Part shown: piece by piece, positions 41,098 to 49,917 of the stretch
How the letters are laid out: every line of letters starts with the position of its first letter
Numbering within the stretch: position 1 is the first letter of the stretch
Translations under genes and position numbers: made by a program
Notes under the pieces: generated by a model
Databases searched by the model: none
Seen by the model: only the letters and a program-made list of their open reading frames with translations
What the model was told of the DNA's origin: nothing
Origin: an uncultured Caulobacter sp.
Lineage (GTDB): Bacteria > Pseudomonadota > Alphaproteobacteria > Caulobacterales > Caulobacteraceae
Reading direction: 5' to 3'
Assembly (NCBI GenBank): GCA_937925635.1
Contig: CALALX010000027.1
Span: 62,001-126,000 of the forward strand
DNA length: 64,000 nucleotides

Positions 41098-41715
41098 ATG
41101 AAGCTCTACACCTCGATGGGTCCCAACCCGCACATGGTCCGCATGTTCGCGGCCGAGAAGGGCCTGTCGCTGCCGATGGTCGAGGTCGACCTGATGGGCG
41201 GCGAGAACCGTCGCCCGCCCTACAGCGAGGCGGTCAACGTCGCCGGCCAGACTCCCGCGCTCGAACTGGAGGACGGCACGAAGATCACCGAGATCACGGT
41301 CATCTGCGAGTACCTTGAGGAAAAGCATCCCTCTCCCGCCCTGATCGGCTCAACGCCGGAGGAGCGCGCCGAAACGCGGATGTGGACCCGCCGCATCGAC
41401 CTCAACATCTGCGAGCCCATGACCAACGGCTTCCGCGCCGCCGAGGGCCGCCGCATCTTCGAGAACCGCATGAAGCTGGTCGGCGCCGAGGGCGCGGCCG
41501 AGCTGAAGGCCATCGCAAAGGACCGGCTGATCTGGCTCGACGGCCAGCTGAAGGGCCGCCAGTTCATCTGCGGCGACCGCTTCAGCCTGGCCGACGTGCT
41601 GCTGTTCGCCTTCCTCGCCTTCGGCGCCCAGGTCGGCCAACCGATTCCCGACGAGGCCGGCTGGGTGAAGGACTGGTTCGCGCGCGTCGGCGCCCGGCCG
41701 TCCGCCGCCGCCTGA
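41098..41715 (+). CDS. Glutathione S-transferase family protein
   Basis: A 205-residue GST. The N-terminal thioredoxin-like domain runs from KLYTSMGPNPHMVRMFAAEKGL through GQTPALELEDGTKITEITVICEYLEE, where the glutathione-binding E-x-I/T-V-I segment is typical. The helical C-terminal domain includes GDRFSLADVLLFAFLAFG. Ribosome-binding sequence GGAAGGAACGACC precedes the ATG. Located between SDR and acyl-CoA dehydrogenase genes in the same direction; role in conjugating or isomerising a catabolic intermediate is inferred. Confidence 0.87.
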   Translation: MKLYTSMGPNPHMVRMFAAEKGLSLPMVEVDLMGGENRRPPYSEAVNVAGQTPALELEDGTKITEITVICEYLEEKHPSPALIGSTPEERAETRMWTRRIDLNICEPMTNGFRAAEGRRIFENRMKLVGAEGAAELKAIAKDRLIWLDGQLKGRQFICGDRFSLADVLLFAFLAFGAQVGQPIPDEAGWVKDWFARVGARPSAAA

Positions 41716-41752
41716 CACCGATCAAAGAAAAGACAGATAGGGAGACGCCAGG

Positions 41753-42988
41753 ATGGCGATCGATTTCGAGATTCCGGCGGAGGCCAAGGCCATCCGTGAG
41801 AAGGTCCGCCAGTGGGTGAACGACGAGTGCCGCCCAGCCGAAAAGCGGCTGCTGGACGGCGAGGACTTCAAGACCGTGCTCGGCGAGCTGCGCGCCAAGG
41901 CGCGCGCCCAGGGCCTCTGGTGCCCGTTCATCCCCAAGGAGCATGGCGGCATGGGCCTTGGCCCGCTCGCCAACGCCCTGGTGCAGATGGAGCTCGGCGA
42001 GAGCTACCTGGGGGCGTTGTCGCTCAACACCCAGGGCCCCGATGACGCCACCATGATGACGCTGCTGGCGCACGGCACCGAGTACCAGAAGGAGAAGTTC
42101 CTCAAGCCGTTGCTGAACGGCGAGAAGCGCATCTGCTATTCGATGACCGAGAAGGCCGCCGGCGCCGACGCCACCGGCATGCGCACCACCGCGGTCAAGG
42201 ACGGCAACGAGAACTACATCCTCAACGGCGAGAAGTGGTTCAGCTCGGCCGCTTCGGTGGCCGACATCGCGCTGGTCATGGCCCGCACCGACCCGGACGC
42301 GCCGCGCCACCAGCAGTTCTCGACCTTCATCGTCGAGCTGCCCAACCCCGGCTACCGCATTGTCCGGGACATCGAGACGATGGCCGCTCATGGTCCGCTG
42401 TCGCACGTCCTCGGCGGCGGCCACTCCGAGGTCGAGATCAAGGATCTCGTCATCCCGGCCGAGAACCTGCTGGGCGGCGAGGGCAACGGCTTCAACATGG
42501 GCCAGCACCGTCTCGCCTATGGCCGCCTGCGCCACGGCATGCACAATGTCGCCATGGCCCAGCGCGCCCTTGACCTGGCCGTGGAGCATGTGACCAAGCG
42601 CTCGACCTTCGGCAAGCCGCTCAGCGAGCGGCAGGGCGTCCAGTTCATGCTCGCCGACTGCGCGCAGGACATCTACATCGCCCGGTTGATGCTGCTGCAC
42701 ATCGCCTACAAGGCGGAGAAGGGCCTCGACCTGCGCCAGGAGAACGGCATCGCCAAGGTGTTCCTGGCCAACATGGTGCATCGGGTGGTCGACACCGCCA
42801 TCCAGCTTCACGGCGCGCTCGGCTATTCCATGGATACGCCGCTGGCCCGCTGGTACACGCACATCCGGTCGCAGCGTCTGGTCGACGGGCCGGACGAGGT
42901 CCATCGCTGGACCACGGGCCGCAACGTGATCAAGGCCTTCCAGCAGCATGGCACGACCGCCTCGGCGGTCGGCGGCGATCTGCTCTGA
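41753..42988 (+). CDS. Acyl-CoA dehydrogenase
   Basis: A 411-residue FAD enzyme that introduces a 2,3-double bond into an acyl-CoA, feeding electrons to ETF. CYSMTEKAAGADATGMRTTA and NGEKWFSSAASVADIALVMART are the FAD/acyl-CoA-binding motifs of this group, and the C-terminal portion LVDGPDEVHRWTTGRNVIKAF is typical of the ACAD subfamily whose members act on long or branched chains. The block of neighbours suggests fatty-acid or hydrocarbon degradation. A GC-rich hairpin (43000-43029) follows the gene. Confidence 0.9.
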   Translation: MAIDFEIPAEAKAIREKVRQWVNDECRPAEKRLLDGEDFKTVLGELRAKARAQGLWCPFIPKEHGGMGLGPLANALVQMELGESYLGALSLNTQGPDDATMMTLLAHGTEYQKEKFLKPLLNGEKRICYSMTEKAAGADATGMRTTAVKDGNENYILNGEKWFSSAASVADIALVMARTDPDAPRHQQFSTFIVELPNPGYRIVRDIETMAAHGPLSHVLGGGHSEVEIKDLVIPAENLLGGEGNGFNMGQHRLAYGRLRHGMHNVAMAQRALDLAVEHVTKRSTFGKPLSERQGVQFMLADCAQDIYIARLMLLHIAYKAEKGLDLRQENGIAKVFLANMVHRVVDTAIQLHGALGYSMDTPLARWYTHIRSQRLVDGPDEVHRWTTGRNVIKAFQQHGTTASAVGGDLL

Positions 42989-42999
42989 CGGTCTAGGAA

Positions 43000-43029
43000 C
43001 CGCCGCGTCCGCCAACGAGGACGCGGCGG
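43000..43029 (+). terminator. GC-rich hairpin after acyl-CoA dehydrogenase
   Basis: CCGCCGCGTCC pairs perfectly with GGACGCGGCGG across eight bases. It lies in the 110-base gap before the acyl-CoA ligase gene. No T-run, so partial termination or mRNA stabilisation are equally possible. Confidence 0.4.
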
Positions 43030-43098
43030 CCGACTTCGAATACGGCGAGTCCGGCGAAAGATCGGACCGCGGGGAAACGCGACAACGGGAGACGACGG

Positions 43099-44805
43099 GT
43101 GCACTACGCGGAACTGGAACAGGCCTGGGCCGAACTGACGGCGCCAGGGCAGCCGTTCGAGATCACCACCATCGCGGTGCGCGGCGCGCCGATCCGCACC
43201 TTCGCCGCCGCGCCGCCCGACATCCGCGCCCTGTGGCTGTCCACGCTGCAGTTCGCCGACCGCGACTACCTCGTCTACGAGGACGAGCGCATCACCTATG
43301 GCGAGGCGCACCGTCAGGTGGCGGCCGTCGCCAACTGGCTGATGGACCAGGGGGTGAAGCCCGGCGACCGCGTGGCCATCGCCATGCGCAACTACCCCGA
43401 ATGGATGCTGATCTACTGGGCCGGCGTGTCGATCGGCGTCGCCGTGGTCGGCATGAACGCCTGGTGGACGGCGGCCGAGATGGCTTACGGCTTGAAGGAC
43501 TCCGCGCCGAAGGTGGTGTTCGCCGACGCCGAGCGGATCGCCCGCATCGCCGAACAGCCCGACATGCTCGGCGGCGCGAAGCTGGTCGCGGTCCGGGCCG
43601 AGACGCCCGCCGGGGCCGCGCCCTGGGCCGAGGTTCTGGCGCGAGGCGGCGATCTGCCCATGGTCACGATCGACCCCGACGCCGACGCCTGCATCTTCTA
43701 CACCTCGGGCACCACCGGGTTCCCGAAGGGCGCCCAGCTGACCCAGCGCGGCTGCGTCAACAATCTGATGAACATGATGTTCGCCGGCCAGGTCACCGCC
43801 CTGGCGACAGCGCGCGGCACCGGCGTCATGCCCGACCCGGATGCGCCGGTCCCGATCCCGGTGACGCTGGTCACCACGCCGCTGTTCCACGTGACGGCCA
43901 ACAACTGCGGCGCCTACGCCACGACCGCGGCGGGCGGCAAGATGGTGCTCATGTATCGCTGGGACGCGGGCGAGGCCCTGAAGCTGATCGAGCGCGAGAA
44001 GGTCACGACCGTCAGCGGCGTGCCGGTCATGGCCCGCGAACTGGTCACCCATCCGGACTTTGGCAAGTACGACACCTCCAGCCTGATGTCGGTCGGCGGC
44101 GGCGGCGCGCAGATCCAGCCGGACCTCGTCGACAAGATCGAGAAGACCGTCGCCACGGCCAGGCCCAACACCGGCTACGGCATGACCGAGACCTGCGGGA
44201 TCATCACCTCGATCAGCGGCGACTTCTTCGTCGACAAGCCGGCCAGCTGCGGCCGAGCGATGCCCAGCTTCGAGGCCAAGGTCGTCGACGATGCCGGAAA
44301 CGAACTACCCGCGGGGCAGCCGGGCGAGCTGTGGGTCCGCGGCGCCTCGGTGATCAAGGGCTACATCAACCGCCCCGACGCCACCGCCGAGAGCATCACC
44401 GACGGCTGGTTGCACACCGGCGACGTCGCCCGCATCGACGAGGACGGCTTCATCTTCCTGGTCGACCGCAAGAAGGACATGGTCCTGCGCGGCGGAGAGA
44501 ACGTCTATTGCGCCGAGGTCGAGGCCAACCTCCACCACCACGCCGCCGTGGCCGAGTGCTGCGCCTTCGGGGTGCCGGACGCGCGCCTGGGCGAGGAGGT
44601 CGGCGTCGCGGTCGTGCTCCGCGCCGGAGAGACCGTCACGCCGGCGGCGCTGCGCGAGCATTGCATCGCCCTGGCCGCCCGGCACAAGGCGCCGCGATAC
44701 ATCTGGATGCGTGACGAACCCCTGCCCCGCAACGCCAGCGGCAAGTTCCTGCGCCGCGAACTGCGAGACGGTCTGAAGGTCGAGGACGCCGCCGACCTCG
44801 CCTAG
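43099..44805 (+). CDS. Acyl-CoA synthetase (AMP-forming)
   Basis: A 568-residue adenylate-forming ligase that activates a carboxylic acid with ATP and CoA. The AMP-binding P-loop is CIFYTSGTTGFPKGAQLT; the A5-type motif GYGMTETCG; the A7/A8 region TGDVARIDEDGFIFLVDRKKDMVLRGGENVY; and the catalytic lysine is in PRNASGKFLRRELR. It starts with GTG at 43099. It stands between an acyl-CoA dehydrogenase gene and the CYP153 gene, so fatty-acid activation after omega-hydroxylation is a reasonable inference. Substrate chain length is not known. Confidence 0.92.
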   Translation: MHYAELEQAWAELTAPGQPFEITTIAVRGAPIRTFAAAPPDIRALWLSTLQFADRDYLVYEDERITYGEAHRQVAAVANWLMDQGVKPGDRVAIAMRNYPEWMLIYWAGVSIGVAVVGMNAWWTAAEMAYGLKDSAPKVVFADAERIARIAEQPDMLGGAKLVAVRAETPAGAAPWAEVLARGGDLPMVTIDPDADACIFYTSGTTGFPKGAQLTQRGCVNNLMNMMFAGQVTALATARGTGVMPDPDAPVPIPVTLVTTPLFHVTANNCGAYATTAAGGKMVLMYRWDAGEALKLIEREKVTTVSGVPVMARELVTHPDFGKYDTSSLMSVGGGGAQIQPDLVDKIEKTVATARPNTGYGMTETCGIITSISGDFFVDKPASCGRAMPSFEAKVVDDAGNELPAGQPGELWVRGASVIKGYINRPDATAESITDGWLHTGDVARIDEDGFIFLVDRKKDMVLRGGENVYCAEVEANLHHHAAVAECCAFGVPDARLGEEVGVAVVLRAGETVTPAALREHCIALAARHKAPRYIWMRDEPLPRNASGKFLRRELRDGLKVEDAADLA

Positions 44806-44905
44806 AGCACGATGGCATCAGACGGAATCGTCTGATGGCTGAAGCGTGCTCTAGAATCAAAGCTGTAGAGCCTGATTCAGGGTTCAGATTGTTCCATCTG
44901 AACCC
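44803..44905. repeat. Intergenic palindromic repeat element with two hairpins
   Basis: The first part is a nested inverted repeat: TAGAGCACG at 44803 with CGTGCTCTA ending at 44853, and inside it CATCAGACG/CGTCTGATG. The second part is GGGTTCAGAT/ATCTGAACCC (44880-44905) with a six-base loop. Similar GAGCA(C/T)G...C(A/G)TGCTC elements are dispersed in alphaproteobacterial intergenic regions. It overlaps the last codons of the acyl-CoA ligase gene and lies in the 180-base gap before CYP153, possibly acting as transcription terminator as well. Confidence 0.7.
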
Positions 44906-44936
44906 ATCAGCCTCTGGCCACGGCCCTTGTGGAACA

Positions 44937-44946
44937 CTGTTCGAAG
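44937..44946 (+). promoter_or_regulatory. TTCGAA-type site upstream of CYP153
   Basis: CTGTTCGAAG shares the 8-mer TGTTCGAA with two of the sites upstream of the TetR gene and fadD at 46903-47011. Common operator of the TetR protein is inferred. Confidence 0.4.
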
Positions 44947-44985
44947 GCCTTTCCTGGGGTCAACAAGAAGCGTGGGGAGAGCGCA

Positions 44986-46251
44986 ATGGCCGACGGAGCG
45001 ATGGATCAGCGCGGGGTTCGCGAAGCGGTGTATTCAGCGCCGCTCGAAAGCCTCGATCCGGCCCAGCCGGCCCTCTTCCAGTCCGACTCGATGTGGCCGA
45101 TCTTCGACCGGCTGCGGGCCGAGGCCCCCGTGCACCTCACCGAGGGCGGCGAGTTCGGCCCCTACTGGTCGATCACCCGCTACAACGACATCATGGCGGT
45201 GGACACCAACCACCAGGTGTTCTCATCCGACTTCCTGCTCGGCGGCATCACCATCGGCGGCGGCCAGTCCAACTTCGAACCGCTGCCGATGTTCATCGCC
45301 ATGGACCCGCCCCGGCACGATGTGCAGCGCAAGGCGGTCAGCCCGGCGGTCTCGCCCGCCAATCTGCAGGTGCTGGCGCCGCTGATCCGGGAGCGGGCCG
45401 GCGCCATCCTGGACAGCCTGCCGATCGGCGAGGAGTTCGACTGGGTCGACCTGGTGTCGGAGGAACTGACGGCGATGACCCTCGCCACCCTCTTCGACGC
45501 GCCGCAGGAAGACCGCCGCAAGCTGCCGTACTGGTCGGACGTCGTCACCGCCATCCCGATGCCGGGGGGCCTGGTGGAGTCTCTGGACCAGAAGATCGAG
45601 ATCTTCGGCGAGTACCAAGCCTACTTCAACGAGCTCTGGAACAGGAAGGTCAACGCGCCGCCCGCCGGTGACCTGATCTCGATGCTCGCGCACCATCCCG
45701 AGACCCGCAACATGGCGCCGCGGGAGTATTTCGGGAACGTGGTCCTGTTGACCGTCGGCGGCAACGACACCACGCGCAACACCATCTCCGGCTCGGTCTA
45801 TGAGCTTAACCGCAACCCCGATCAGTACGCGAAGCTGCGCGCCAACCCCGGGCTGATCGCCTCGATGGTCTCCGAGACCATCCGCTACCAGACGCCGCTG
45901 GCCCACATGCGCCGCACGGCGCTGGAGGATATCGAGTTCGGCGGCAAGCTGATCCGCAAGGGCGACAAGGTCGTCATGTGGTACGTCTCGGGCAACCGCG
46001 ACGAGACGGTCATCGAACGGCCCAACGACTACATCATCGACCGCGAGCGTCCGCGGCAGCACATCTCCTTCGGCTTCGGCATTCACCGCTGCGTCGGCAA
46101 CCGGCTCGCGGAGTTGCAGCTGCAGATCATCTGGGAAGAGATCCTCAAACGCTTCCCGGAGGTCGTCGTGACCGGCGAACCCCGGCGCAGCTATTCGGTG
46201 TTCGTCCGGGGCTACGAGACCCTGCCGGTGATGATCCCACGCCGCCTCTGA
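44986..46251 (+). CDS. Cytochrome P450, CYP153-like alkane/fatty-acid hydroxylase
   Basis: A 421-residue soluble P450. The haem ligand is the Cys in FGFGIHRCVGNRLAE, the I-helix contains LTVGGNDTTRNTISG (acid-threonine pair replaced by the family's GGNDTTR motif), the K-helix has ETIRYQ, and early MFIAMDPPRHDVQRKAV corresponds to the C-helix. These segments and the ending RRSYSVFVRGYETLPV match the CYP153 group, which hydroxylates terminal carbons of alkanes or fatty acids with a ferredoxin and reductase. Those partners are not in the window. Start 44986 has GGGGAGAG just upstream, whereas the longer frame to 44929 would overlap the promoter site. Confidence 0.88.
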   Translation: MADGAMDQRGVREAVYSAPLESLDPAQPALFQSDSMWPIFDRLRAEAPVHLTEGGEFGPYWSITRYNDIMAVDTNHQVFSSDFLLGGITIGGGQSNFEPLPMFIAMDPPRHDVQRKAVSPAVSPANLQVLAPLIRERAGAILDSLPIGEEFDWVDLVSEELTAMTLATLFDAPQEDRRKLPYWSDVVTAIPMPGGLVESLDQKIEIFGEYQAYFNELWNRKVNAPPAGDLISMLAHHPETRNMAPREYFGNVVLLTVGGNDTTRNTISGSVYELNRNPDQYAKLRANPGLIASMVSETIRYQTPLAHMRRTALEDIEFGGKLIRKGDKVVMWYVSGNRDETVIERPNDYIIDRERPRQHISFGFGIHRCVGNRLAELQLQIIWEEILKRFPEVVVTGEPRRSYSVFVRGYETLPVMIPRRL

Positions 46252-46257
46252 CGGGCG

Positions 46258-46845
46258 CTATTCGGGATGGTCGATCAGATAGGCGCCGCCGGCGAACAGC
46301 TTCTGCATCAGCTCGGGCGGCGGCTGACCGCCGGGATGCGAGGCGATGATCGCCGCCATCCCCCGGCCGAGCGCCCAGAGGGCGTAGGCGGCGTGCTCCT
46401 GGTGACGGGGCGGGATGCGCACATCGGCCTGAACAGCCGCCATATAGGCCATCAGGACGCCGCGCTCGGCCTCCCGAAGGACCTCGTGTCGCGCCAGCAA
46501 TCGCTCGCTGAACATCAGGGAGAACAGCGCCGGCCGAGCCTGGGCGAAAGCGAAGAAGGCGCGCGAACCGCCGCGCATGGGCGCGCCGGCGTCCGGATCG
46601 GCCTGTCCGGACAGGATGGCGCGGCGGAGGTCCTCGTAGCCGCTCAGCGCCAGGCTCAGCAGCAGGTCCTCCTTGTTGGCGAAGTAGTGGTAGATCGACG
46701 CCAGCCCAATGCCGGCCGCATCGGCGATCGCGCGCAGGCTCAGCTCCTCGGCGCCCTGCGCGGACAGGATGCTCGCCGCCGCCGAAAGCGCCCGCGCGCG
46801 CACGCCCGTCCCTTCCTGGACCGCTGGCCTGACCGTCTGCCTCAT
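46258..46845 (-). CDS. TetR/AcrR family transcriptional regulator
   Basis: A 195-residue regulator: RARALSAAASILSAQGAEELSLRAIADAAGIGLASIYHYFANKEDLLLSLA is the TetR DNA-binding domain. The C-terminal ligand domain is alpha-helical. It is convergent with CYP153 and divergent from the acyl-CoA synthetase gene at 47060; the intergenic region holds three TTCGAA-core sites, and one more is upstream of CYP153. Control of CYP153 and the beta-oxidation genes by an acyl-CoA or alkane-derived signal is inferred. Confidence 0.86.
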   Translation of the reverse strand: MRQTVRPAVQEGTGVRARALSAAASILSAQGAEELSLRAIADAAGIGLASIYHYFANKEDLLLSLALSGYEDLRRAILSGQADPDAGAPMRGGSRAFFAFAQARPALFSLMFSERLLARHEVLREAERGVLMAYMAAVQADVRIPPRHQEHAAYALWALGRGMAAIIASHPGGQPPPELMQKLFAGGAYLIDHPE

Positions 46846-46902
46846 ACGTCGAGTGTTCCGGCGGAGGCTTCGAAGTCAAGCCGAACCGAGACGCGAAACC
46901 AC

Positions 46903-47011
46903 CTGTTCGAACAGTCCGCCACTCGCCTCGTCTCGAGGCCCATCGAGCAGCCCCGCGACATACTTGATGTTCGAAGGTCGCCAATCCCCGTTGCGAAACG
47001 ACGTTCGAATG
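46903..47011. promoter_or_regulatory. Cluster of TTCGAA-core sites between tetR and fadD-like gene
   Basis: CTGTTCGAACAG at 46903-46914 is a perfect 12-base palindrome. GATGTTCGAAG lies at 46966-46976 and CGTTCGAATG at 47002-47011. They flank the divergent promoters of the TetR gene and the acyl-CoA synthetase. Repetition upstream of CYP153 suggests operators for the TetR protein. Confidence 0.5.
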
Positions 47012-47059
47012 TTCCAGACTTGAACCGCGGCCGGACTGGGCGGCCTGTTGGAGACCGCG

Positions 47060-48646
47060 ATGTCGCTCGCCGATCCTGAACCTGATCTCGCGTCGCGCCT
47101 CGACGCCGCATCCCTGGTCGGCATGACCTTCGCGGTCTGGGCCGGACTGCAGCCGGGGCGGACCGCGGTCGTCGACCCGGACGGCGCGACGCACAGCTTC
47201 GCCGAGGTCAACGCCAACGCCAACCGGCTCGTAAGACTCCTGCGCGCCAGCGGCCTGGGCGTCGGCGACTCCGTGGCGCTGGTCTGCTCCAACCGCGTCG
47301 AGTTCCTCGAGACCCTGGCCGCGGCCCTGCGCTGCGGCATGCGCCTGACGCCGGTGAACTGGCACCTGACCGCCGACGAGATCGGCTACATCATCCGCGA
47401 CTGCGAGGCCAAGGTGGTCATCGCCGACGCCCGCGTCGCCACCGTCCCCGAGGCCATCGCCGCCTGCCCCGGCCTGACGCTCAAGCTCTCGGTCGGCGGC
47501 GACATCGGCGGTTTCCAGCCGTATCGCGAGGCGATCGCCGCCTTCGACGGGTTCGACATCCCCGACCCGTCGCTCGGCAACACCATGATGTACACCTCGG
47601 GCACGACGGGGCGGCCCAAGGGAGTCTTCCGCCCCAATCCGGCGGTGACCCCCTATGTCACCTACCAGATGCGCGGCTATGATCCGGAGACCTCGGTGCA
47701 GATGTGCGCCGGACCGGCCTATCATGCCGCGCCGCTGGTCTTCGACGTGCGCGCCGCCATGAACGCCGGCGTGCCGCTGGTGCTGATCGACAAGTGGGAC
47801 TCCGAACATGTCCTGCGCACGATCGCCGAGCGGCGCGTCACGCACTTCCACCTGGTGCCGATCATGTTCCAGCGTCTGCTGGCCCTGCCGGAGGCGGTGA
47901 AGGCCCGCTATCCCGTCGACCATGTCCGCTTCATCATCCATGGCGCCGCGCCCTGCCCGCCCGAGATCAAGCGCGCGATGATCGATTGGTTCGGCCCGGT
48001 CCTGACGGAATACTATGCCGGTTCCGAGGGCGGCGCGGGCTTCCTGATCGACTCTCACGAGTGGCTGGCCAAGCCGGGCAGCGTCGGAAAGCGACCGGCC
48101 CTGCTCGGAGTCCGCATCCTCGACGAGCAGGGGCGCGATCTGCCCAACGGCCAGGCCGGAGCCATCTACCAGCAGCTGCCCCCGGGCGGCGCCTTCACCT
48201 ACTTCAAGGACGAGGCGAAGACCCGGGCCTCGCGCGTCGACGACTATTTCACCATGGGCGATGTCGGCTACTTCGACGAGGACGACTACCTGTTCCTGAC
48301 CGGCCGTAACGCCGAGACGATCATCTCTGGCGGGGTGAACATCTACCCGCAGGAGATCGACAACGAGCTGGTCAAGCACGCCGCCGTGGCCGACTCCGCG
48401 ACCGTGGGCGTGCCGCACGACGAATGGGGCGAGCAGGTGAAGGCGGTGATCCTCCTGCGGCCGGGCCATGAACCGTCAGAAACGCTGGCCGAGGAGATCC
48501 TGGCCTTCGCGCGGGACAGCCTGCCGGCCTTCAAGGTCCCGCGCAGCCTCGACTTCGTGACCGATCTGCCGCGCTCGGAAGCCGGCAAGATCCAGCGCAA
48601 CAAGGTGCGCGCGCCCTATTGGGAAGGCCGCGCGCGCCAGATCTGA
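47060..48646 (+). CDS. Acyl-CoA synthetase (AMP-forming)
   Basis: A 528-residue acyl-adenylate-forming ligase: P-loop MMYTSGTTGRPKGVFRP, mid-region YYAGSEGGAGF, hinge GDVGYFDEDDYLFLTGRNAETIISGGVNIYPQEID and catalytic lysine in LPRSEAGKIQRNKVR. The start is ATG 47060, with GGAGACC upstream; a TTG four codons earlier is possible but less likely. It heads a plus-strand operon with two acyl-CoA dehydrogenases and an MFS transporter, behind TTCGAA-core sites and divergent from tetR. Likely activates a fatty or alicyclic acid. Confidence 0.91.
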   Translation: MSLADPEPDLASRLDAASLVGMTFAVWAGLQPGRTAVVDPDGATHSFAEVNANANRLVRLLRASGLGVGDSVALVCSNRVEFLETLAAALRCGMRLTPVNWHLTADEIGYIIRDCEAKVVIADARVATVPEAIAACPGLTLKLSVGGDIGGFQPYREAIAAFDGFDIPDPSLGNTMMYTSGTTGRPKGVFRPNPAVTPYVTYQMRGYDPETSVQMCAGPAYHAAPLVFDVRAAMNAGVPLVLIDKWDSEHVLRTIAERRVTHFHLVPIMFQRLLALPEAVKARYPVDHVRFIIHGAAPCPPEIKRAMIDWFGPVLTEYYAGSEGGAGFLIDSHEWLAKPGSVGKRPALLGVRILDEQGRDLPNGQAGAIYQQLPPGGAFTYFKDEAKTRASRVDDYFTMGDVGYFDEDDYLFLTGRNAETIISGGVNIYPQEIDNELVKHAAVADSATVGVPHDEWGEQVKAVILLRPGHEPSETLAEEILAFARDSLPAFKVPRSLDFVTDLPRSEAGKIQRNKVRAPYWEGRARQI

Positions 48647-48705
48647 AACCGCGTCCGCCGGGACGCTGACGACAACACATTCGGGACGACGCCAGGAGCA
48701 CTGAC

Positions 48706-49905
48706 ATGGCCGATTTTGGCAGCACGGACGCGGAGGCCTTCCGCGCGGAGGTGAAGGACTGGCTCGCCGCCAACTTCCCGCCGTCGCTGGCGGGCGTGGA
48801 GGTGGCGATGATCAATGCCACCGGCCCGGTCGAGGGCGACGCGCTGCTGTGGAAGCAGCGGATGGGCGAGAAGGGCTGGGGCACGCCGACCTGGCCGAAG
48901 GAATACGGCGGCGGCGGCCTTTCGCCGGCCCAGGCCCGCATCCTGCAGCAGGAGATGGCCAAGATCGGCGCCCGCAACCCGATCGGCGGCATGGGCATCA
49001 TGATGTTCGGCCCGACCCTGCTGGAGTACGGCAACGAGGCGCAGAAGCAGCGCCACATTCCGCCGATCTGCCGCGGCGAGATTCGCTGGTGCCAGGGCTA
49101 TTCGGAGCCCGGCGCCGGCTCTGACCTGGCCGCCCTGCAGACCCGCTGCGACGACATGGGCGACCACTACCTGGTCAACGGCCAGAAGATCTGGACGTCC
49201 GGCGCCCAGTACGCCGACTGGTGCTTCTGCCTGGTGCGCACGGACTTCACGACCAAGCACGAGGGCATCAGCTTCATCCTGTTCGACATGAGGACGCCGG
49301 GCGTCGAGGTGCGGCCGATCAAGCTGATCAGCGGCGTCTCGCCCTTCTGCGAGACCTTCCTGACCGACGTGAAGGTGCCCAAGGAGAACCTGGTCGGCGA
49401 GCTCAACAAGGGTTGGACGATCGGCAAGCGCCTGCTGCAGCACGAGCGAAACAGCCTGTCGGGCGGCGGCGGCTCGGCGGGTCGGTTCGCCTCTGGAACC
49501 TCGCTGGACCAGCTGGCCAAGGACTACATCGGCGTCGACGCGACCGGACGCATCGCCGATCCGGACCTGCGGGCCCGGATCATCCGCCACCAGATGGAAA
49601 GCCGCGCCTTCATGCTGACCCTGATGCGGGCCCAGGCCGAGGCCAAGGGCGGCGGCGGCCCCTCGAACGCCACCTCGATCATGAAGAACGTCGGCTCCAA
49701 GGTCGGCCAGGACCGCGCGGAGCTCGCGGTCGAGATCATGGGCCTGCAGGGCCTTGGCTGGGAGGGGGAAGGCTTCACCGACAAGGAGCTGGAGCAGACC
49801 CGCAACTGGCTCGGCGGCAAGGCCACCACGATCTACGGCGGCTCGGCCGAAATCCAGAACAACATCATCGCCAAGCGTATCCTTGGCCTTCTCGATCACC
49901 AGTAG
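48706..49905 (+). CDS. Acyl-CoA dehydrogenase
   Basis: A 399-residue FAD-dependent acyl-CoA dehydrogenase. CQGYSEPGAGSDLAALQTRC and NGQKIWTSGAQYADWCFCLVRT are the flavin- and substrate-contacting motifs, and TIYGGSAEIQNNIIAKRILGL near the end has the family's C-terminal motif. It is followed after 12 bases by a second, different acyl-CoA dehydrogenase gene. Paired ACAD genes of this kind often form heteromeric enzymes (as in steroid side-chain degradation), an inference that applies here. Confidence 0.92.
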   Translation: MADFGSTDAEAFRAEVKDWLAANFPPSLAGVEVAMINATGPVEGDALLWKQRMGEKGWGTPTWPKEYGGGGLSPAQARILQQEMAKIGARNPIGGMGIMMFGPTLLEYGNEAQKQRHIPPICRGEIRWCQGYSEPGAGSDLAALQTRCDDMGDHYLVNGQKIWTSGAQYADWCFCLVRTDFTTKHEGISFILFDMRTPGVEVRPIKLISGVSPFCETFLTDVKVPKENLVGELNKGWTIGKRLLQHERNSLSGGGGSAGRFASGTSLDQLAKDYIGVDATGRIADPDLRARIIRHQMESRAFMLTLMRAQAEAKGGGGPSNATSIMKNVGSKVGQDRAELAVEIMGLQGLGWEGEGFTDKELEQTRNWLGGKATTIYGGSAEIQNNIIAKRILGLLDHQ

Positions 49906-49917
49906 GGAGCGCGCACC

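Noticed and set aside
46845..48469. Long minus-strand open frame extending the TetR region to 774 codons
   Set aside because: It is antisense to a clear acyl-CoA synthetase, and the TetR protein starts in a different, well supported frame at 46845.
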